64,000 nt of DNA from Deltaproteobacteria bacterium (GTDB lineage Bacteria; Desulfobacterota; DSM-4660; Desulfatiglandales; HGW-15), in the NCBI GenBank assembly GCA_019310525.1, contig JAFDEE010000012.1, positions 1 to 64,000 on the forward strand, given 5' to 3'. Of the stretch, positions 7,716-17,005 are shown piece by piece. Numbering within the stretch: the first letter of the stretch is position 1; each line of letters begins with the position of its first letter. A program made the position numbers and the translations under genes. The notes under the pieces are model-generated. The model saw only the letters and a program-made list of their open reading frames with translations, had not been told where the DNA came from and searched no databases.

Positions 7716-9128
7716 TCAAGGCGTAAGGCCGAATTCATCGATCCGGTTCAAGAGAGTCTTGTAACTTACTTTCAATAATGCAGCCGCCTTTTTCCTGTTC
7801 CATTGCGTCTTTTTCAAGGCCTCAAGAATGGCCTTGCTCTCCGCTTCCGAGATGTATTCCTTGGTAATTTTCTTGAGGGAAAAATCCTCATCCTTGAATG
7901 CGTTCATCAACTTTTCGTCGTCCCATAGTTCCGGAAACACGCCACCGTCTGGATAAGGGACCTTGTCCTGATCGTCGGGTTCCTCCTGGGACACCTCAAG
8001 CTCCTGGAAGATGAACCTCCAATCCCTGAGGACAATAGCCCTTCGAACGACGTTTTCCAGCTCCCTTACGTTTCCGGGCCACCCGTAAGACCGGAGGTAA
8101 TCTACTACCTCTGAAGGAACATCCAATAGTTCCTTCCTGAACTCGTAACAATACTTGTTCAGAAAATAGTGGGTCAGAATCGGGATATCCTCCCTCCGTT
8201 CCCTCAATAACGGGGCGTGGATCCGGGCCACGTCCAGGCGGTAAAACAGATCTTTTCTGAACTCACCCTCCCGCACCTTTTGTTCCAGATTTGAATTAGT
8301 AGCTGCCACGACTCTCGCATCAATGACCTTGTCCCTCGTATCACCCAACCGCGAAAAAACTTTTTCTTCTAAAACCTGCAACAGTTTTACCTGGAGGGGC
8401 AAGGAGAGATCTCCGATCTCGTCTATAAAAAGCGTCCCCCCATCAGCCAGCTCGAATCTTCCAGGTTTATCCTGGTGGGCCCCGGTGAAAGCCCCCTTTT
8501 GAAAACCAAAGATTTCACTCTCCAGGAGATCGTCCGGCAGGGCGCTACAGTTAATTTTGACCAAGGGACCGCTTCTTCGGAGGGAATAGCGATGGATGGA
8601 TCTCGCGATCAATTCCTTTCCTGTACCGCTTTCCCCGGTGATTAGTACGGTAATGTCCTTATCCGCCACCCGGCGGATCTTTTTCCTGATTTCTGAAATC
8701 GCCCGGGATCCCCCCACGAGGATCGGAAACTCCATATCAGTACTCTCCCGGGCGATCTTTTCTTCCTCAAGCGCCTCTCGAAGAATCCCATGGATTGCAT
8801 CTGGAGCGGGATTTACGGGCAGAATGTGGACACCCTCAAAAGCCATGTCTTCCGTACTACCCGGCAATTTTCCCTTCCCGCCAAGGACCAGTATCGGCAT
8901 AAATACATTCAGGATCTTCAACTTGTGGATACATTCACCCAGCACCCGCCTACCAAGACTCGGGCCAAGAACGGCCGCGTCCGGACCCGCCACTTCAACT
9001 TCACTCACAGTAATGGAAGGCTCTCCTTCAAAAACAGACTCAAAACCTGCCGCCCTCAAAAGAGCCATGATCTTGTGGCGCACCAACAGGTCAGGCTCGA
9101 TAAGCAGGATTTTGGTCTCGTTCATCAT
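7716..9128 (-). CDS. Sigma-54-dependent regulator with a pseudo-receiver domain
   Basis: About 470 residues in NtrC layout: receiver-like domain (1-120), AAA+ sigma-54 interaction domain (about 138-365, GESGTGKE Walker A, GAFTGA intact, FIDEIGD Walker B) and Fis-type HTH at the C-terminus (TQWNRKKAAALLKVSYKTL). The receiver is degenerate. The usual acidic pair reads IEPD, and the phosphoacceptor position in the PDAAVLG strand (around residue 55) is glycine instead of aspartate, so conventional phosphorylation is unlikely. I chose the ATG at 9128, preceded by GAGG. It follows the hybrid kinase gene by 28 bp on the same strand, suggesting a shared operon despite the missing phosphosite. Confidence 0.88.
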   Translation of the reverse strand: MMNETKILLIEPDLLVRHKIMALLRAAGFESVFEGEPSITVSEVEVAGPDAAVLGPSLGRRVLGECIHKLKILNVFMPILVLGGKGKLPGSTEDMAFEGVHILPVNPAPDAIHGILREALEEEKIARESTDMEFPILVGGSRAISEIRKKIRRVADKDITVLITGESGTGKELIARSIHRYSLRRSGPLVKINCSALPDDLLESEIFGFQKGAFTGAHQDKPGRFELADGGTLFIDEIGDLSLPLQVKLLQVLEEKVFSRLGDTRDKVIDARVVAATNSNLEQKVREGEFRKDLFYRLDVARIHAPLLRERREDIPILTHYFLNKYCYEFRKELLDVPSEVVDYLRSYGWPGNVRELENVVRRAIVLRDWRFIFQELEVSQEEPDDQDKVPYPDGGVFPELWDDEKLMNAFKDEDFSLKKITKEYISEAESKAILEALKKTQWNRKKAAALLKVSYKTLLNRIDEFGLTP

Positions 9129-9156
9129 GGTCAAGCCTCGCTAGTGATTAAGCCCT

Positions 9157-11574
9157 TCACCCTTCCAGGGCCCTGGAAATCGTGTGGCTGAGTTCTTCGA
9201 TTCCGCAAGGTTTTGTCAAATAGCCTTTGATCCGGCCCTTGATCTCATCCGTTATTCCGTCAGGGCCTGACTCCTCGTAGCCGGAAACGATAATGATCCG
9301 GGCGTTCTGATCCGTTTTCATGATCTCGTTGATGCAAGCCAGCCCGTCCATCTCAGGCATGCTCCTGTCCATAAGCACCAGGTCGGGCGCCACCTTCGGA
9401 TAATTACGAACTGCCTCAAGGGGTTTCTCAAATGGGATCGTCTGGTAGCCCAGACTACGAGTCAGGTTGGACAAAGCTTCCAGGGTGGTGGGTTCGTCAT
9501 CTACGATCAGGATCTTCTGGCCTTGGCCCATCTTTAATTGCTTCGGGGGTTTCTCTTCCTGCACATTTGATGGTTTAACGGGAGGGAGAGTGATAGTGAA
9601 TTCAGTGCCTTCTCCCGGCTTGGAGGAAACGGAAATCGTGCCCTTGTGTTCTTCTATGATGCCATGGGTGGTGGACAATCCAAGGCCGGTTCCCTTCCCC
9701 ACTTCCTTGAGCGTGAAAAAGGGATCAAACACCTTTTCAATGGTCTCCTGATCCATGCCATGGCCCGTATCCCTGACCCTGGCCACCACTCTGCCGTTGA
9801 CCCGCTTGGCTTCCACCGCCAACACGCCCCCCCCGGGCATGGCATCCCTTGCATTGGTGAAAAGGTTCATAAAAACCTGGCTCAGGAGCGACTGGTTTCC
9901 CGCCACGAAAAGTCCTTTCTCCAGGTTCACCCTGATTTCGATATTCTTATCAAACACCTTTTTGATTATCTCACAGGTCTTGGAAATCACTTCTGAGAGG
10001 TCCACGTCCGTTATCTGGTATCCGTCCCCCCGTCTTGAAAAGTGAAGCAGGTTGTTTATGAGGTCTACGCCTTTTTCTACCGAGTCGTAGATGTTTTTTG
10101 CCAGTTCTTTGACTTCCTGGTTTTCTCCGTACAAGAGTTCCAGGTATTCAACATTTCCCGAGATGGCCTGGAGGATGTTCCTGAAATTATGGGCCGTTCC
10201 GCCTGCAAAGGCCCCGATGGATTCCATTTTTTGGGATACAAGGAGCTGCCTTTGGAGGGCCTTTTGTTCTTCCTCAGCCTTCCTCTTGTCCGTAACGTCA
10301 TCGAAAATCGCAACAATTTCCCCGGAAGGCAGCCGGTAAACATCATATTCTCTCCAGCACATCTTTTCCCTATCCTGCTGGAAGGTCAAGGAATAATGCT
10401 CCGGCTTTCCGGTACGCCAAACGTTCCTGAACACTTCGAACAGTCCGCTTTCACGAAGCACAGGGAAGACTTCGGATACCTGCTTTCCCAGGACATCGAC
10501 TTTTCTGACCTTCTCTATCCGTTCATTGGCTCGATTCAGATCCAGGATAAGGAAGTCCTTCCCTCCTTCGATAACCTTGAAAACCGCTACACCGCTCCTC
10601 ATATTGTCAAATATGGCCTTGAACCGGGCTTCACTTTTTCTAAGCCGTCTCTCTGTCTCCTTGAGACTTCGTGTTCTCTCCTCAACAAGTTTCTCTGCAT
10701 CAGCATAAAGCAAAGCGTTTTCAATGGCGACGGCTGCGGGTCCGCTCAAGGCTATCAACAAAGAAATATCCTCTTTCCTGAAACCGTATGGTTTTTTCAA
10801 AGAGTCTACATAGATTACCCCCCTGATACTGGAGCGGCTGATCAAAGGGACGCACATGACGCTCCGGATATTCATCAGGATCATGCTGCGGGACGGATCA
10901 GGAGTCTCACCATCCAGGGTATCCATAAAACTTACCGGTCTCCTTTCCCTGATCACTCGTTGCACGATGGTCCTGCTGAAAGTCCTTTCCAGGTCTTTTT
11001 CTCCTGTGACTGATTTTGCGATGACCTTGGATATCTTTCCGGTTTTGCTATCCACCAGAATGATGGCTCCTCTGTCGATCCGCTTGAGAAGCTCAAAGAT
11101 CGCATGAAGCACTTTTTCAAGGATCGTATTGATATCCAGAGATTCCATCAAGGCGTTGGATACCTTGTATATAAGTTCCAGGTTCTTGGGAGAAGTAGCC
11201 GGACGGTTGAAAAGGCCGGTGTCATCCAGATCTTCAGCCACAAAATCATATTTCTCTCTGCTTATCGAGTCCTTGGAAAGAGCTTTCCCGATGGACAGAA
11301 CCAGATTCCCCAGCCTTATCGGCACCCCTTCGCCGATCTCGCACTCCTTTCCAGGGACCATGGGTTTCGACCCGATAAAGGTGCCGTTCGTGCTCTCAAG
11401 GTCGATCCCGAAAAAATGCTCACCCCTCTTGATGATCTCCAAATGCTTCCGGGAGACCGATTTGTCAGACAAGAAGACATGGTTTTCCCTGGAGCGGCCT
11501 ATAAGAACTCTATCTTCAGACAAGGCGTAAATCTTGCCCTTCTCGGAGCCGTTCATCAAGAAAATCTTCATCAT
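9157..11574 (-). CDS. Hybrid sensor histidine kinase: FHA-GAF-PAS-HisKA-HATPase-REC
   Basis: 805 residues. An N-terminal FHA domain (GRSRENHVFLSDKSVSRKH, then STNGTF; about 1-100) is followed by GAF (about 130-290), PAS (about 310-430), the dimerisation/phosphoacceptor region (GAFAGGTAHNFRNILQ, His near 455), an ATPase domain (N box FTNARDAM, G box DTGHGM, GKGTGLGLS) and a C-terminal receiver with intact DDE and phospho-Asp (DLVLMDRSMP). There are no membrane helices, so it is cytosolic. FHA domains bind phosphothreonine, which suggests cross-talk with Ser/Thr phosphorylation or recruitment to a phosphorylated partner. Its own receiver, the lone receiver downstream of the membrane protein gene, and the pseudo-receiver activator form a plausible relay; the wiring is inferred. 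Confidence 0.9.
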   Translation of the reverse strand: MMKIFLMNGSEKGKIYALSEDRVLIGRSRENHVFLSDKSVSRKHLEIIKRGEHFFGIDLESTNGTFIGSKPMVPGKECEIGEGVPIRLGNLVLSIGKALSKDSISREKYDFVAEDLDDTGLFNRPATSPKNLELIYKVSNALMESLDINTILEKVLHAIFELLKRIDRGAIILVDSKTGKISKVIAKSVTGEKDLERTFSRTIVQRVIRERRPVSFMDTLDGETPDPSRSMILMNIRSVMCVPLISRSSIRGVIYVDSLKKPYGFRKEDISLLIALSGPAAVAIENALLYADAEKLVEERTRSLKETERRLRKSEARFKAIFDNMRSGVAVFKVIEGGKDFLILDLNRANERIEKVRKVDVLGKQVSEVFPVLRESGLFEVFRNVWRTGKPEHYSLTFQQDREKMCWREYDVYRLPSGEIVAIFDDVTDKRKAEEEQKALQRQLLVSQKMESIGAFAGGTAHNFRNILQAISGNVEYLELLYGENQEVKELAKNIYDSVEKGVDLINNLLHFSRRGDGYQITDVDLSEVISKTCEIIKKVFDKNIEIRVNLEKGLFVAGNQSLLSQVFMNLFTNARDAMPGGGVLAVEAKRVNGRVVARVRDTGHGMDQETIEKVFDPFFTLKEVGKGTGLGLSTTHGIIEEHKGTISVSSKPGEGTEFTITLPPVKPSNVQEEKPPKQLKMGQGQKILIVDDEPTTLEALSNLTRSLGYQTIPFEKPLEAVRNYPKVAPDLVLMDRSMPEMDGLACINEIMKTDQNARIIIVSGYEESGPDGITDEIKGRIKGYLTKPCGIEELSHTISRALEG

Positions 11575-11606
11575 GAAGTCAGCCCTCCGTGAATATAAAA
11601 CTGCTT

Positions 11607-11984
11607 TCAGGAAACTCGCCCCAAAAGAGCTTCGATGTGCTGCTTGAGATCTGCTATTCGAACGGGTTTGGCCAGCACAAGATCGGCCCGCTTCTCAATG
11701 GCGGCTGCTTCGGGTTCCCGGCCATAGCCCGTAATGGCAATGACGGGCAAATCGGGGTTCTTTTCCTTCAAGGCCGTGACCACCCCAACACCGCTTACGT
11801 AAGGCATGACGATGTCCGTGATGACAAGATCATAGCCGCCGGCCTCAAGTTTTTTCAGGCCCTCCATCCCATCGGATGCGCTAATCACCTCATAACCGAG
11901 GTATTCAAGGTGTTTGATAAGCATCGCCAGGACATCGGGATCGTCCTCGATGATCAGAATGACCTTCTTTCCTTCCTTTCCCAT
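11607..11984 (-). CDS. Single-domain response regulator
   Basis: 125 residues consisting only of a receiver domain: acidic pocket IIEDD near residue 11, phospho-Asp in YDLVITDIVMP (about 55), conserved Thr in VIAITGYG and Lys in LVLAKPVRI. With no output domain it probably passes phosphate on or acts by protein contact. It lies 6 bp after the coiled-coil membrane protein gene and 32 bp before the hybrid kinase gene, so it is almost certainly co-expressed with both. Confidence 0.9.
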   Translation of the reverse strand: MGKEGKKVILIIEDDPDVLAMLIKHLEYLGYEVISASDGMEGLKKLEAGGYDLVITDIVMPYVSGVGVVTALKEKNPDLPVIAITGYGREPEAAAIEKRADLVLAKPVRIADLKQHIEALLGRVS

Positions 11985-11990
11985 GTATTT

Positions 11991-13181
11991 CTACCTTCCC
12001 CGGGATTTTATCCGATTAAAATTTTCTAAAAATGCAAGGTCTTTGTCCTGGGTATTCTTGGTCCCAACGGCCACCACGGTGATCTTTGCATCCGAATTTT
12101 TCTGGAAATAAAGCCTTCCGGAGTAAGCAAATTCTGTCTCGAGAATATTCATCTTCCCCCTCTTGCCAAAAACCTTTCGCTTCACGGGGACTGCGGAATC
12201 GTCCTCGTTTAGTTTGTGGATGATTTCCTCGGCCTTGATCTGGACTTCATCGGGGAGAGATACAAAACCTTCCAAGGCCCGTTCGGTGAAAGCGAGGTTC
12301 TTGTAAAGCACTCGGAATCTCTTGTCCGTTATATCCGATTTTTTTTTCCTTTTCTTGGGCTTCTGAGACTTTTCCTTGACATTGAGCAACTCTTCCCTGA
12401 GTTCCCGGACCTGGTTTTCCATCTCCTCCTTGCGCCGTTTTTGAGATTCCAGTCCGGCCTCCAACTTTTCCATTTCTTCAAGAAGACCGTCGATGTCCTT
12501 GGAAAGGCCCTCCTTGTCTTCCCTCAGCTTCTCAATCCGCTCCTGATAGGACTTCTCATGGGCCTTCACTTCGGAGAGATTGGATTCAGCTACCTTCAAT
12601 TGCTCCGAGAGGTGCCGGACCATCTTCTCCTGTTCCGCCGCCTGCTTCTCCGCAACCAGCATTCCCTTACGGATGAAGGCGCGAAGGATCAGTGCCGCGG
12701 TCAATACGTAAAGAACCAGCACACCATTGGACAGCCAACTGTTATGCTTTATTCGGAGATCCACAGACAACACCAGTCCATCGTTGAGGATCCGGTAATT
12801 TTCTGCAGCAACCTCCGTATAATCAAGGGGCTTCCTGGAAAATAGAGTCAATCCGTCCGGCCCCTCCAGACTCGTACCCTCATCCTGGAACCCCCCTGGA
12901 TAAAGGATATGACCATCCCGGGTTTTGACCAGGATACTCATCTGTATTCCCAGGGAATACATAAAATTATGGCGCAGGTAAGCTTCTATATTCCGGTTGA
13001 CCTCTTCTCTGACACTGTACCGGCCTTCAAAAAGGGCCTCCTGGTTTTGAATGAGGATGCCGTTCAACTCGGCGGTTTCACGGCTTTTAAGCCATCCTTC
13101 CAGGCCCTGCAGGGTCAGAATATAGGCCAGGGGAGGCAGAAGGACGCAAAGAAAAAGAACTTTGAAAGGGAAACGCTTCAT
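11991..13181 (-). CDS. Two-helix membrane protein with coiled coil and possible RelE-like C-terminal domain
   Basis: 396 residues. Membrane helix about 6-25 (VLFLCVLLPPLAYILTL), an extracytoplasmic domain of about 120 residues, a second membrane helix about 148-168, then a long cytoplasmic coiled coil (about 170-275) and a basic linker. The last 100 residues (about 288-385) have the order seen in RelE/ParE-fold proteins: a helix pair with SLPDEVQIKAEEIIHKLN, a Lys/Arg-rich strand, then short strands ending ITVVAVGTKN. That assignment is my inference from the pattern; the usual catalytic arginines are not clear. It resembles a receptor without a kinase domain, lying between the PrsT-like gene (16 bp) and the lone receiver (6 bp). 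Confidence 0.7.
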   Translation of the reverse strand: MKRFPFKVLFLCVLLPPLAYILTLQGLEGWLKSRETAELNGILIQNQEALFEGRYSVREEVNRNIEAYLRHNFMYSLGIQMSILVKTRDGHILYPGGFQDEGTSLEGPDGLTLFSRKPLDYTEVAAENYRILNDGLVLSVDLRIKHNSWLSNGVLVLYVLTAALILRAFIRKGMLVAEKQAAEQEKMVRHLSEQLKVAESNLSEVKAHEKSYQERIEKLREDKEGLSKDIDGLLEEMEKLEAGLESQKRRKEEMENQVRELREELLNVKEKSQKPKKRKKKSDITDKRFRVLYKNLAFTERALEGFVSLPDEVQIKAEEIIHKLNEDDSAVPVKRKVFGKRGKMNILETEFAYSGRLYFQKNSDAKITVVAVGTKNTQDKDLAFLENFNRIKSRGR

Positions 13182-13197
13182 GGACCCGGCAATCCCC

Positions 13198-15516
13198 TCA
13201 AGAAGAGGCTCCTGATGCTTCCAGTTCTTTCAACAACCGCCGTGCCTTATCCGAACCCTCGAAATTCGGGTCAAGTTCAAGGGCTTTTTGCAGGTATTCT
13301 CTAGCCTCCCTTTCCTTTTCGCTCTTGTAATAGGCCATACCCAGGTGATAGTTAACCATCGCATTGTCCGGCTGGTACTGTAGGCTGTCCTTCAGTTCGG
13401 CAATCGCGTTGAGATAGCTGCCCTTCTTATAGTATACCCACCCAAGCGTATCCATCACATTCGGGTTCTTGGGCATCTTTTCCTTGGCCATTTGGGCATA
13501 TTTGAGGGCCTCGTCAAGGTTACCACCCCTCTTGACAAGATTCCAAGCCAGGTTATTGGCGGCGGGGGCGAAATTTTCATTGATTTCAAGGGCTTTTCGA
13601 TAATAGGCCTCAGCCTTGGCCCCCTCCCCCTTTTGGTCATAAATCGTCCCCAGGGTCATATATCCGGGGACGAAATCAGGCTTTTTTTTCAAAATAGTCT
13701 CGTATTGCTTTACTGCCTCATCCACATTTCCAGCCGCCATGTACAAACCGGCAAGGGCAATGTAAGGAGGCAGGAGAGATGGATCGAGTTCGACGGCTTT
13801 CTCGAAATGCCGCTTTGCGGATTCCAGGTCCTTTTTCCCCGCCATGATACGGCCTTGAAGATATTGAATGGAGGCCAGGAGTTTTGGTGTTCCCTTGACC
13901 TTTTCCGCATGACGACTGCAAAGCTCATAGGCCTCGTCCACTTTTTTGTCCCGAATATAGGCACCCACCAGCAAGTCCAAGGCCGTGATATTCTTGGGGT
14001 CCAGTTCCAGGGCCTTACGAAAACTTTCCATGGCCTTGGCGGGACGTTTGGTAAAGTTGTAAACGAGGCCAAGCTTGACGTACGCAGGGGCATAAGTCGG
14101 ATTTACCTCCAGGGCCTTCCTGAAGGCTTTCTCTGCTCCAGTGGGGTTCTTTCCAATCATCTCCAGATTGCCCTGAAGAATGTATGCCTTGGGATTACGG
14201 GGAGATATCTTTAGTATGCTATCGATCTGCTCCCTCGCCAGATCCATCTCGTGGCCCCTGATATAGAAATCGGCCAAGATCATTCTAGCCCCAACCAGGC
14301 GGGGATTAAGTTCCACTGCTTTTACCAATGCCTTTTGGGCGAGATTCTTCTTGCCCTTGCCCAAAAGGGCCAGGGCCTTGTAATAATAGGCTCCGGCATG
14401 GCGGGGGGCGTCATGAATCACCGAATCAAATCTCTCAATCGCCTGGTCAAACTCCTTTCGGACCAAGTAGAGTCTTCCCTTCAGAAAATTAGCCCCGATA
14501 TGCCCCTTGTCCTTTTCGAGAATCCGGTCAATCGTCTTTTCGGCCTCCGTCCATTTCTTGAACCTGAAATGAAGATCAGCCAGGCTCATGAGTATATTGA
14601 CGTCGTCTTTCTTCAATGCCAGGGCACGATTCACGGCATCCAGGGCCTTTTCGTACGATCTCTGCCTGGCATAAAAGCCCGCCAGGGTCATGAGGGAGGT
14701 GACTTCTCCCTTGGGGGCGGACTCAACGGCCTTCTTGTAAGTCTTTTCGGCCTTTTTCCGCTCTCCTCTGCTCTCGTAAAACATGGCCAGGACATTCAGG
14801 CTCTGAGAATCAGAACCTGTTGTATTGATCATTTTCTTAAGCGTCTCTTCGGCCTTGTTCCACCGGCCCATGGAACCGTAAAGCCTGGATAGCTCGACAT
14901 AAGCGACCCGTGAGGACGAATCCAACGAAAGGACCTTATGGTAGGCCTCCTCCGCTTTCTCCTTCTCTCCCTTCATCAGGTAAAGACGGGCTATCGAAAG
15001 ACGCGCATGAAAACTCCTGGGATCGATCTCGATAACTTTTCCGAGTGTTTTCAATGCATTATCGATATCTTTTTCCTGGACCTGTATTCCGGCGAGCAAT
15101 TTAAGGGCCTCGACATTGTCCGGGGATTTCTCCAGGATCTTGTCTACCTTCTTCTCCGCCTCATCCGGTTTTCTGGCGAGCAAATAGATCTGCCCCAGTT
15201 TGAGTTGGGCCTTCACATTTCCCGGGTTGGCCGAGACGGCCTGAGAAAATGCCTGGAAGGCCTGCCTACCTTGTTTCAGCCTCAAATAGACCTCTCCAAG
15301 CTCGTAATAGGCTGCATCGTGCTTGGGGTTCAATTGGACAACATTTTTGTACTCAATGACCGCCTTTTTCAACTCACCATCCCGGACATACTGCCTGGCC
15401 TTTTCAAGGTGTTTGGTTATTTTCTCTTCACTGCTCGCGCACCCTGAGGCTAAGGCCACTCCGGCGATCATCACAAGAATCCACAGGATCTTTCTTCGCC
15501 TGCTTCTGTTTTTCAT
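13198..15516 (-). CDS. prsT: PEP-CTERM/XrtA-system TPR lipoprotein, PrsT-like
   Basis: 772 residues from the ATG at 15516, preceded by GGGGG; an upstream in-frame start at 15570 would add 18 residues before the signal peptide and is unlikely. The N-terminus is a lipoprotein signal with lipobox ASGC. The rest is about twenty TPR repeats of 34 residues (for example ALKTLGKVIEIDPRSFHARL and KAMESFRKALELDPKNITAL). Length, lipobox and repeat content match PrsT of PEP-CTERM systems, proposed to act in EPS or protein-sorting assembly at the membrane. It heads the series PrsT, coiled-coil membrane protein, receiver, hybrid kinase, regulator, all closely spaced. Confidence 0.8.
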   Translation of the reverse strand: MKNRSRRRKILWILVMIAGVALASGCASSEEKITKHLEKARQYVRDGELKKAVIEYKNVVQLNPKHDAAYYELGEVYLRLKQGRQAFQAFSQAVSANPGNVKAQLKLGQIYLLARKPDEAEKKVDKILEKSPDNVEALKLLAGIQVQEKDIDNALKTLGKVIEIDPRSFHARLSIARLYLMKGEKEKAEEAYHKVLSLDSSSRVAYVELSRLYGSMGRWNKAEETLKKMINTTGSDSQSLNVLAMFYESRGERKKAEKTYKKAVESAPKGEVTSLMTLAGFYARQRSYEKALDAVNRALALKKDDVNILMSLADLHFRFKKWTEAEKTIDRILEKDKGHIGANFLKGRLYLVRKEFDQAIERFDSVIHDAPRHAGAYYYKALALLGKGKKNLAQKALVKAVELNPRLVGARMILADFYIRGHEMDLAREQIDSILKISPRNPKAYILQGNLEMIGKNPTGAEKAFRKALEVNPTYAPAYVKLGLVYNFTKRPAKAMESFRKALELDPKNITALDLLVGAYIRDKKVDEAYELCSRHAEKVKGTPKLLASIQYLQGRIMAGKKDLESAKRHFEKAVELDPSLLPPYIALAGLYMAAGNVDEAVKQYETILKKKPDFVPGYMTLGTIYDQKGEGAKAEAYYRKALEINENFAPAANNLAWNLVKRGGNLDEALKYAQMAKEKMPKNPNVMDTLGWVYYKKGSYLNAIAELKDSLQYQPDNAMVNYHLGMAYYKSEKEREAREYLQKALELDPNFEGSDKARRLLKELEASGASS

Positions 15517-16006
15517 TTTTCCCCCGTATATCGAATTCAAACCAAAATAAGATCCAAAATCAAAACTCACCTAATGAAGTAAAAAGTGAAGTCTCTTTTC
15601 TCCCAAAAAGCGGCGGCTTCAAGCGACTGAACTTGGCCTGCTGAATAAATCCAGCTCTCACTGCAGCCATACTGCTGTTTTCAAACAGCACTCATCGAGG
15701 CAAATCGGGGAAAAGCTTTGACTCGTGTCGAAGGGTATCCACTCGCAAGAGCCGCATTCATCCAATACCGAATCGACTCCTAATATATTTTTATCGTCAG
15801 AGAAACGCACAAAATAAAGTATAGCATGAAAAATTTGCAGGATTCAATTTTAGGCGCCGCGGGAAATTGCCAATCCGGAACGGACAAAACGAACCATTTA
15901 TGGATGGCAGCCAAGCAATTTCGTATCATCTCCTATTCCACCCCCCCTTGAATTGAAACCATTTCCAGTCGGTGGGCTGGCAGATTCAAAAAGGGGACAT
16001 GGAGCC
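15517..16006. other. Intergenic region upstream of the PrsT-like gene
   Basis: No gene. Contains a small hairpin around 15670-15687 (GCTGTTTtcAAACAGC) and a lone copy of the family-2 MITE end at 15893-15908 (CCATTTATGGATGG). The promoter of the PrsT-like operon should be here, but no clear sigma-70 or sigma-54 site was recognised. Confidence 0.5.
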
Positions 16007-16103
16007 CCACGAGTAAACCCGTGGTTATCCACCTTAGGCTTTGGGCGACATCACGCCGTAGCACAACAATTGTTTGCACATTCATCCACGGGCAAGCCCG
16101 TGG
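16007..16103. repeat. Pair of REP-like palindromes
   Basis: Two related palindromes: CCACGAGTAAACCCGTGG (16007-16024) and the perfect CCACGGGCAAGCCCGTGG (16086-16103), separated by about 60 bp. This arrangement resembles repetitive extragenic palindromes. No associated transposase gene is in the window. Confidence 0.55.
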
Positions 16104-16121
16104 TCTTACGCGAAGGCGGAT

Positions 16122-16168
16122 AAAAAAAGGCCTGTTCAATAAGGGATTCTTCCCTCTTGCAGGCCTTT
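16122..16168 (-). terminator. Rho-independent terminator after the tRNA pair
   Basis: On the minus strand AAAGGCCTG pairs with CAGGCCTTTTTTT across an internal hairpin (GAGGGAAGAATCCC), giving a stem followed by a run of T. It is 13 bp downstream of tRNA-Cys. Confidence 0.75.
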
Positions 16169-16180
16169 TCCGTTTCTTTA

Positions 16181-16256
16181 TGGAGGCGGCAACCGGATTC
16201 GAACCGGTGAATAACGGTTTTGCAGACCGCTGCCTTAGCCACTTGGCTATGCCGCC
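16181..16256 (-). tRNA. tRNA-Cys (GCA)
   Basis: 76 nt including an encoded CCA. Acceptor arms GGCGGCA/TGCCGCC, anticodon loop CTGCAAA with anticodon GCA, and T arm GGTTCGAATCC. Downstream of tRNA-Gly by 14 bp, probably one transcript. Confidence 0.95.
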
Positions 16257-16270
16257 TTTCTTTTTGATAA

Positions 16271-16346
16271 TGGAGCGGGAAACGGGACTCGAACCCGCGA
16301 CAACCACGTTGGCAACGTGGGGCTCTACCAACTGAGCTATTCCCGC
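16271..16346 (-). tRNA. tRNA-Gly (GCC)
   Basis: 76 nt with encoded CCA. Acceptor arms GCGGGAA/TTCCCGC, anticodon stem CCACG/CGTGG with loop TTGCCAA (anticodon GCC), and T arm GGGTTCGAGTCCC. Confidence 0.95.
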
Positions 16347-16423
16347 ATAGATATACGGCATTCTATAAAATCTTTTCGGTTTGTCAATGAAAAACCGTGG
16401 TGAGGGAAACGTGATCATCCCCC

Positions 16424-16999
16424 TCAATCACCGTGGAAAAAGACCTCCCTGAACCGCAGGAAATATTCCCATCCCGACCACAAGGTCAAGCCCAAGGCCG
16501 CCCAAAGAAAAACCATGCCTATCAGATGAAAATCCACGTGAAAGTATTCGTAATGGAGACAAAGGCCTATCGTGGCCACTGATTGAAAAATGGTCTTGTA
16601 TTTGCCCAGAGAACTTGCCTGGATCACGGTCCCTTCTTTTGCGGCGATACTTCGAAGACCGGTTACGGCCAGTTCCCTCCCCACAATCAACATCACCACC
16701 CACGCCGGAATACGATCCAAGGGGATGAGAAGGATCATGGTGGCCGAAACAAGGATCTTGTCGGCCAATGGGTCCAGAAATTTGCCCAAGGCCGTGACAT
16801 TTCCATGTTTTCGGGCGAAATACCCATCTAAAAAGTCGGTCACGAAGGCAAGACCGAAGAAGAGGGCCGACAGGAAACTTCCCAATCTGCCCTGAAAATT
16901 CAGGCAGGCAGCCACCAAGGGGATACAGAAAAACCTGAAGAGAGTAAGGGTATTAGGCAGGTTCAGTAAAACATCCCGACTATCTTTCCTTCCGCCCAT
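16424..16999 (-). CDS. pgsA: CDP-diacylglycerol-glycerol-3-phosphate 3-phosphatidyltransferase
   Basis: 191-residue inner-membrane enzyme that makes phosphatidylglycerol phosphate, the committed step to phosphatidylglycerol and cardiolipin. The CDP-alcohol phosphotransferase signature is complete: DGYFARKHGNVTALGKFLDP contains the DG-AR-G-D-D pattern (about residues 58-77). It opens NLPNTLTLFRFFCIPLV, typical of PgsA, and four or more hydrophobic segments follow. The gene starts 6 bp after the transglycosylase stop and is followed by the two tRNAs. Confidence 0.93.
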   Translation of the reverse strand: MGGRKDSRDVLLNLPNTLTLFRFFCIPLVAACLNFQGRLGSFLSALFFGLAFVTDFLDGYFARKHGNVTALGKFLDPLADKILVSATMILLIPLDRIPAWVVMLIVGRELAVTGLRSIAAKEGTVIQASSLGKYKTIFQSVATIGLCLHYEYFHVDFHLIGMVFLWAALGLTLWSGWEYFLRFREVFFHGD

Positions 17000-17005
17000 G
17001 GGATG

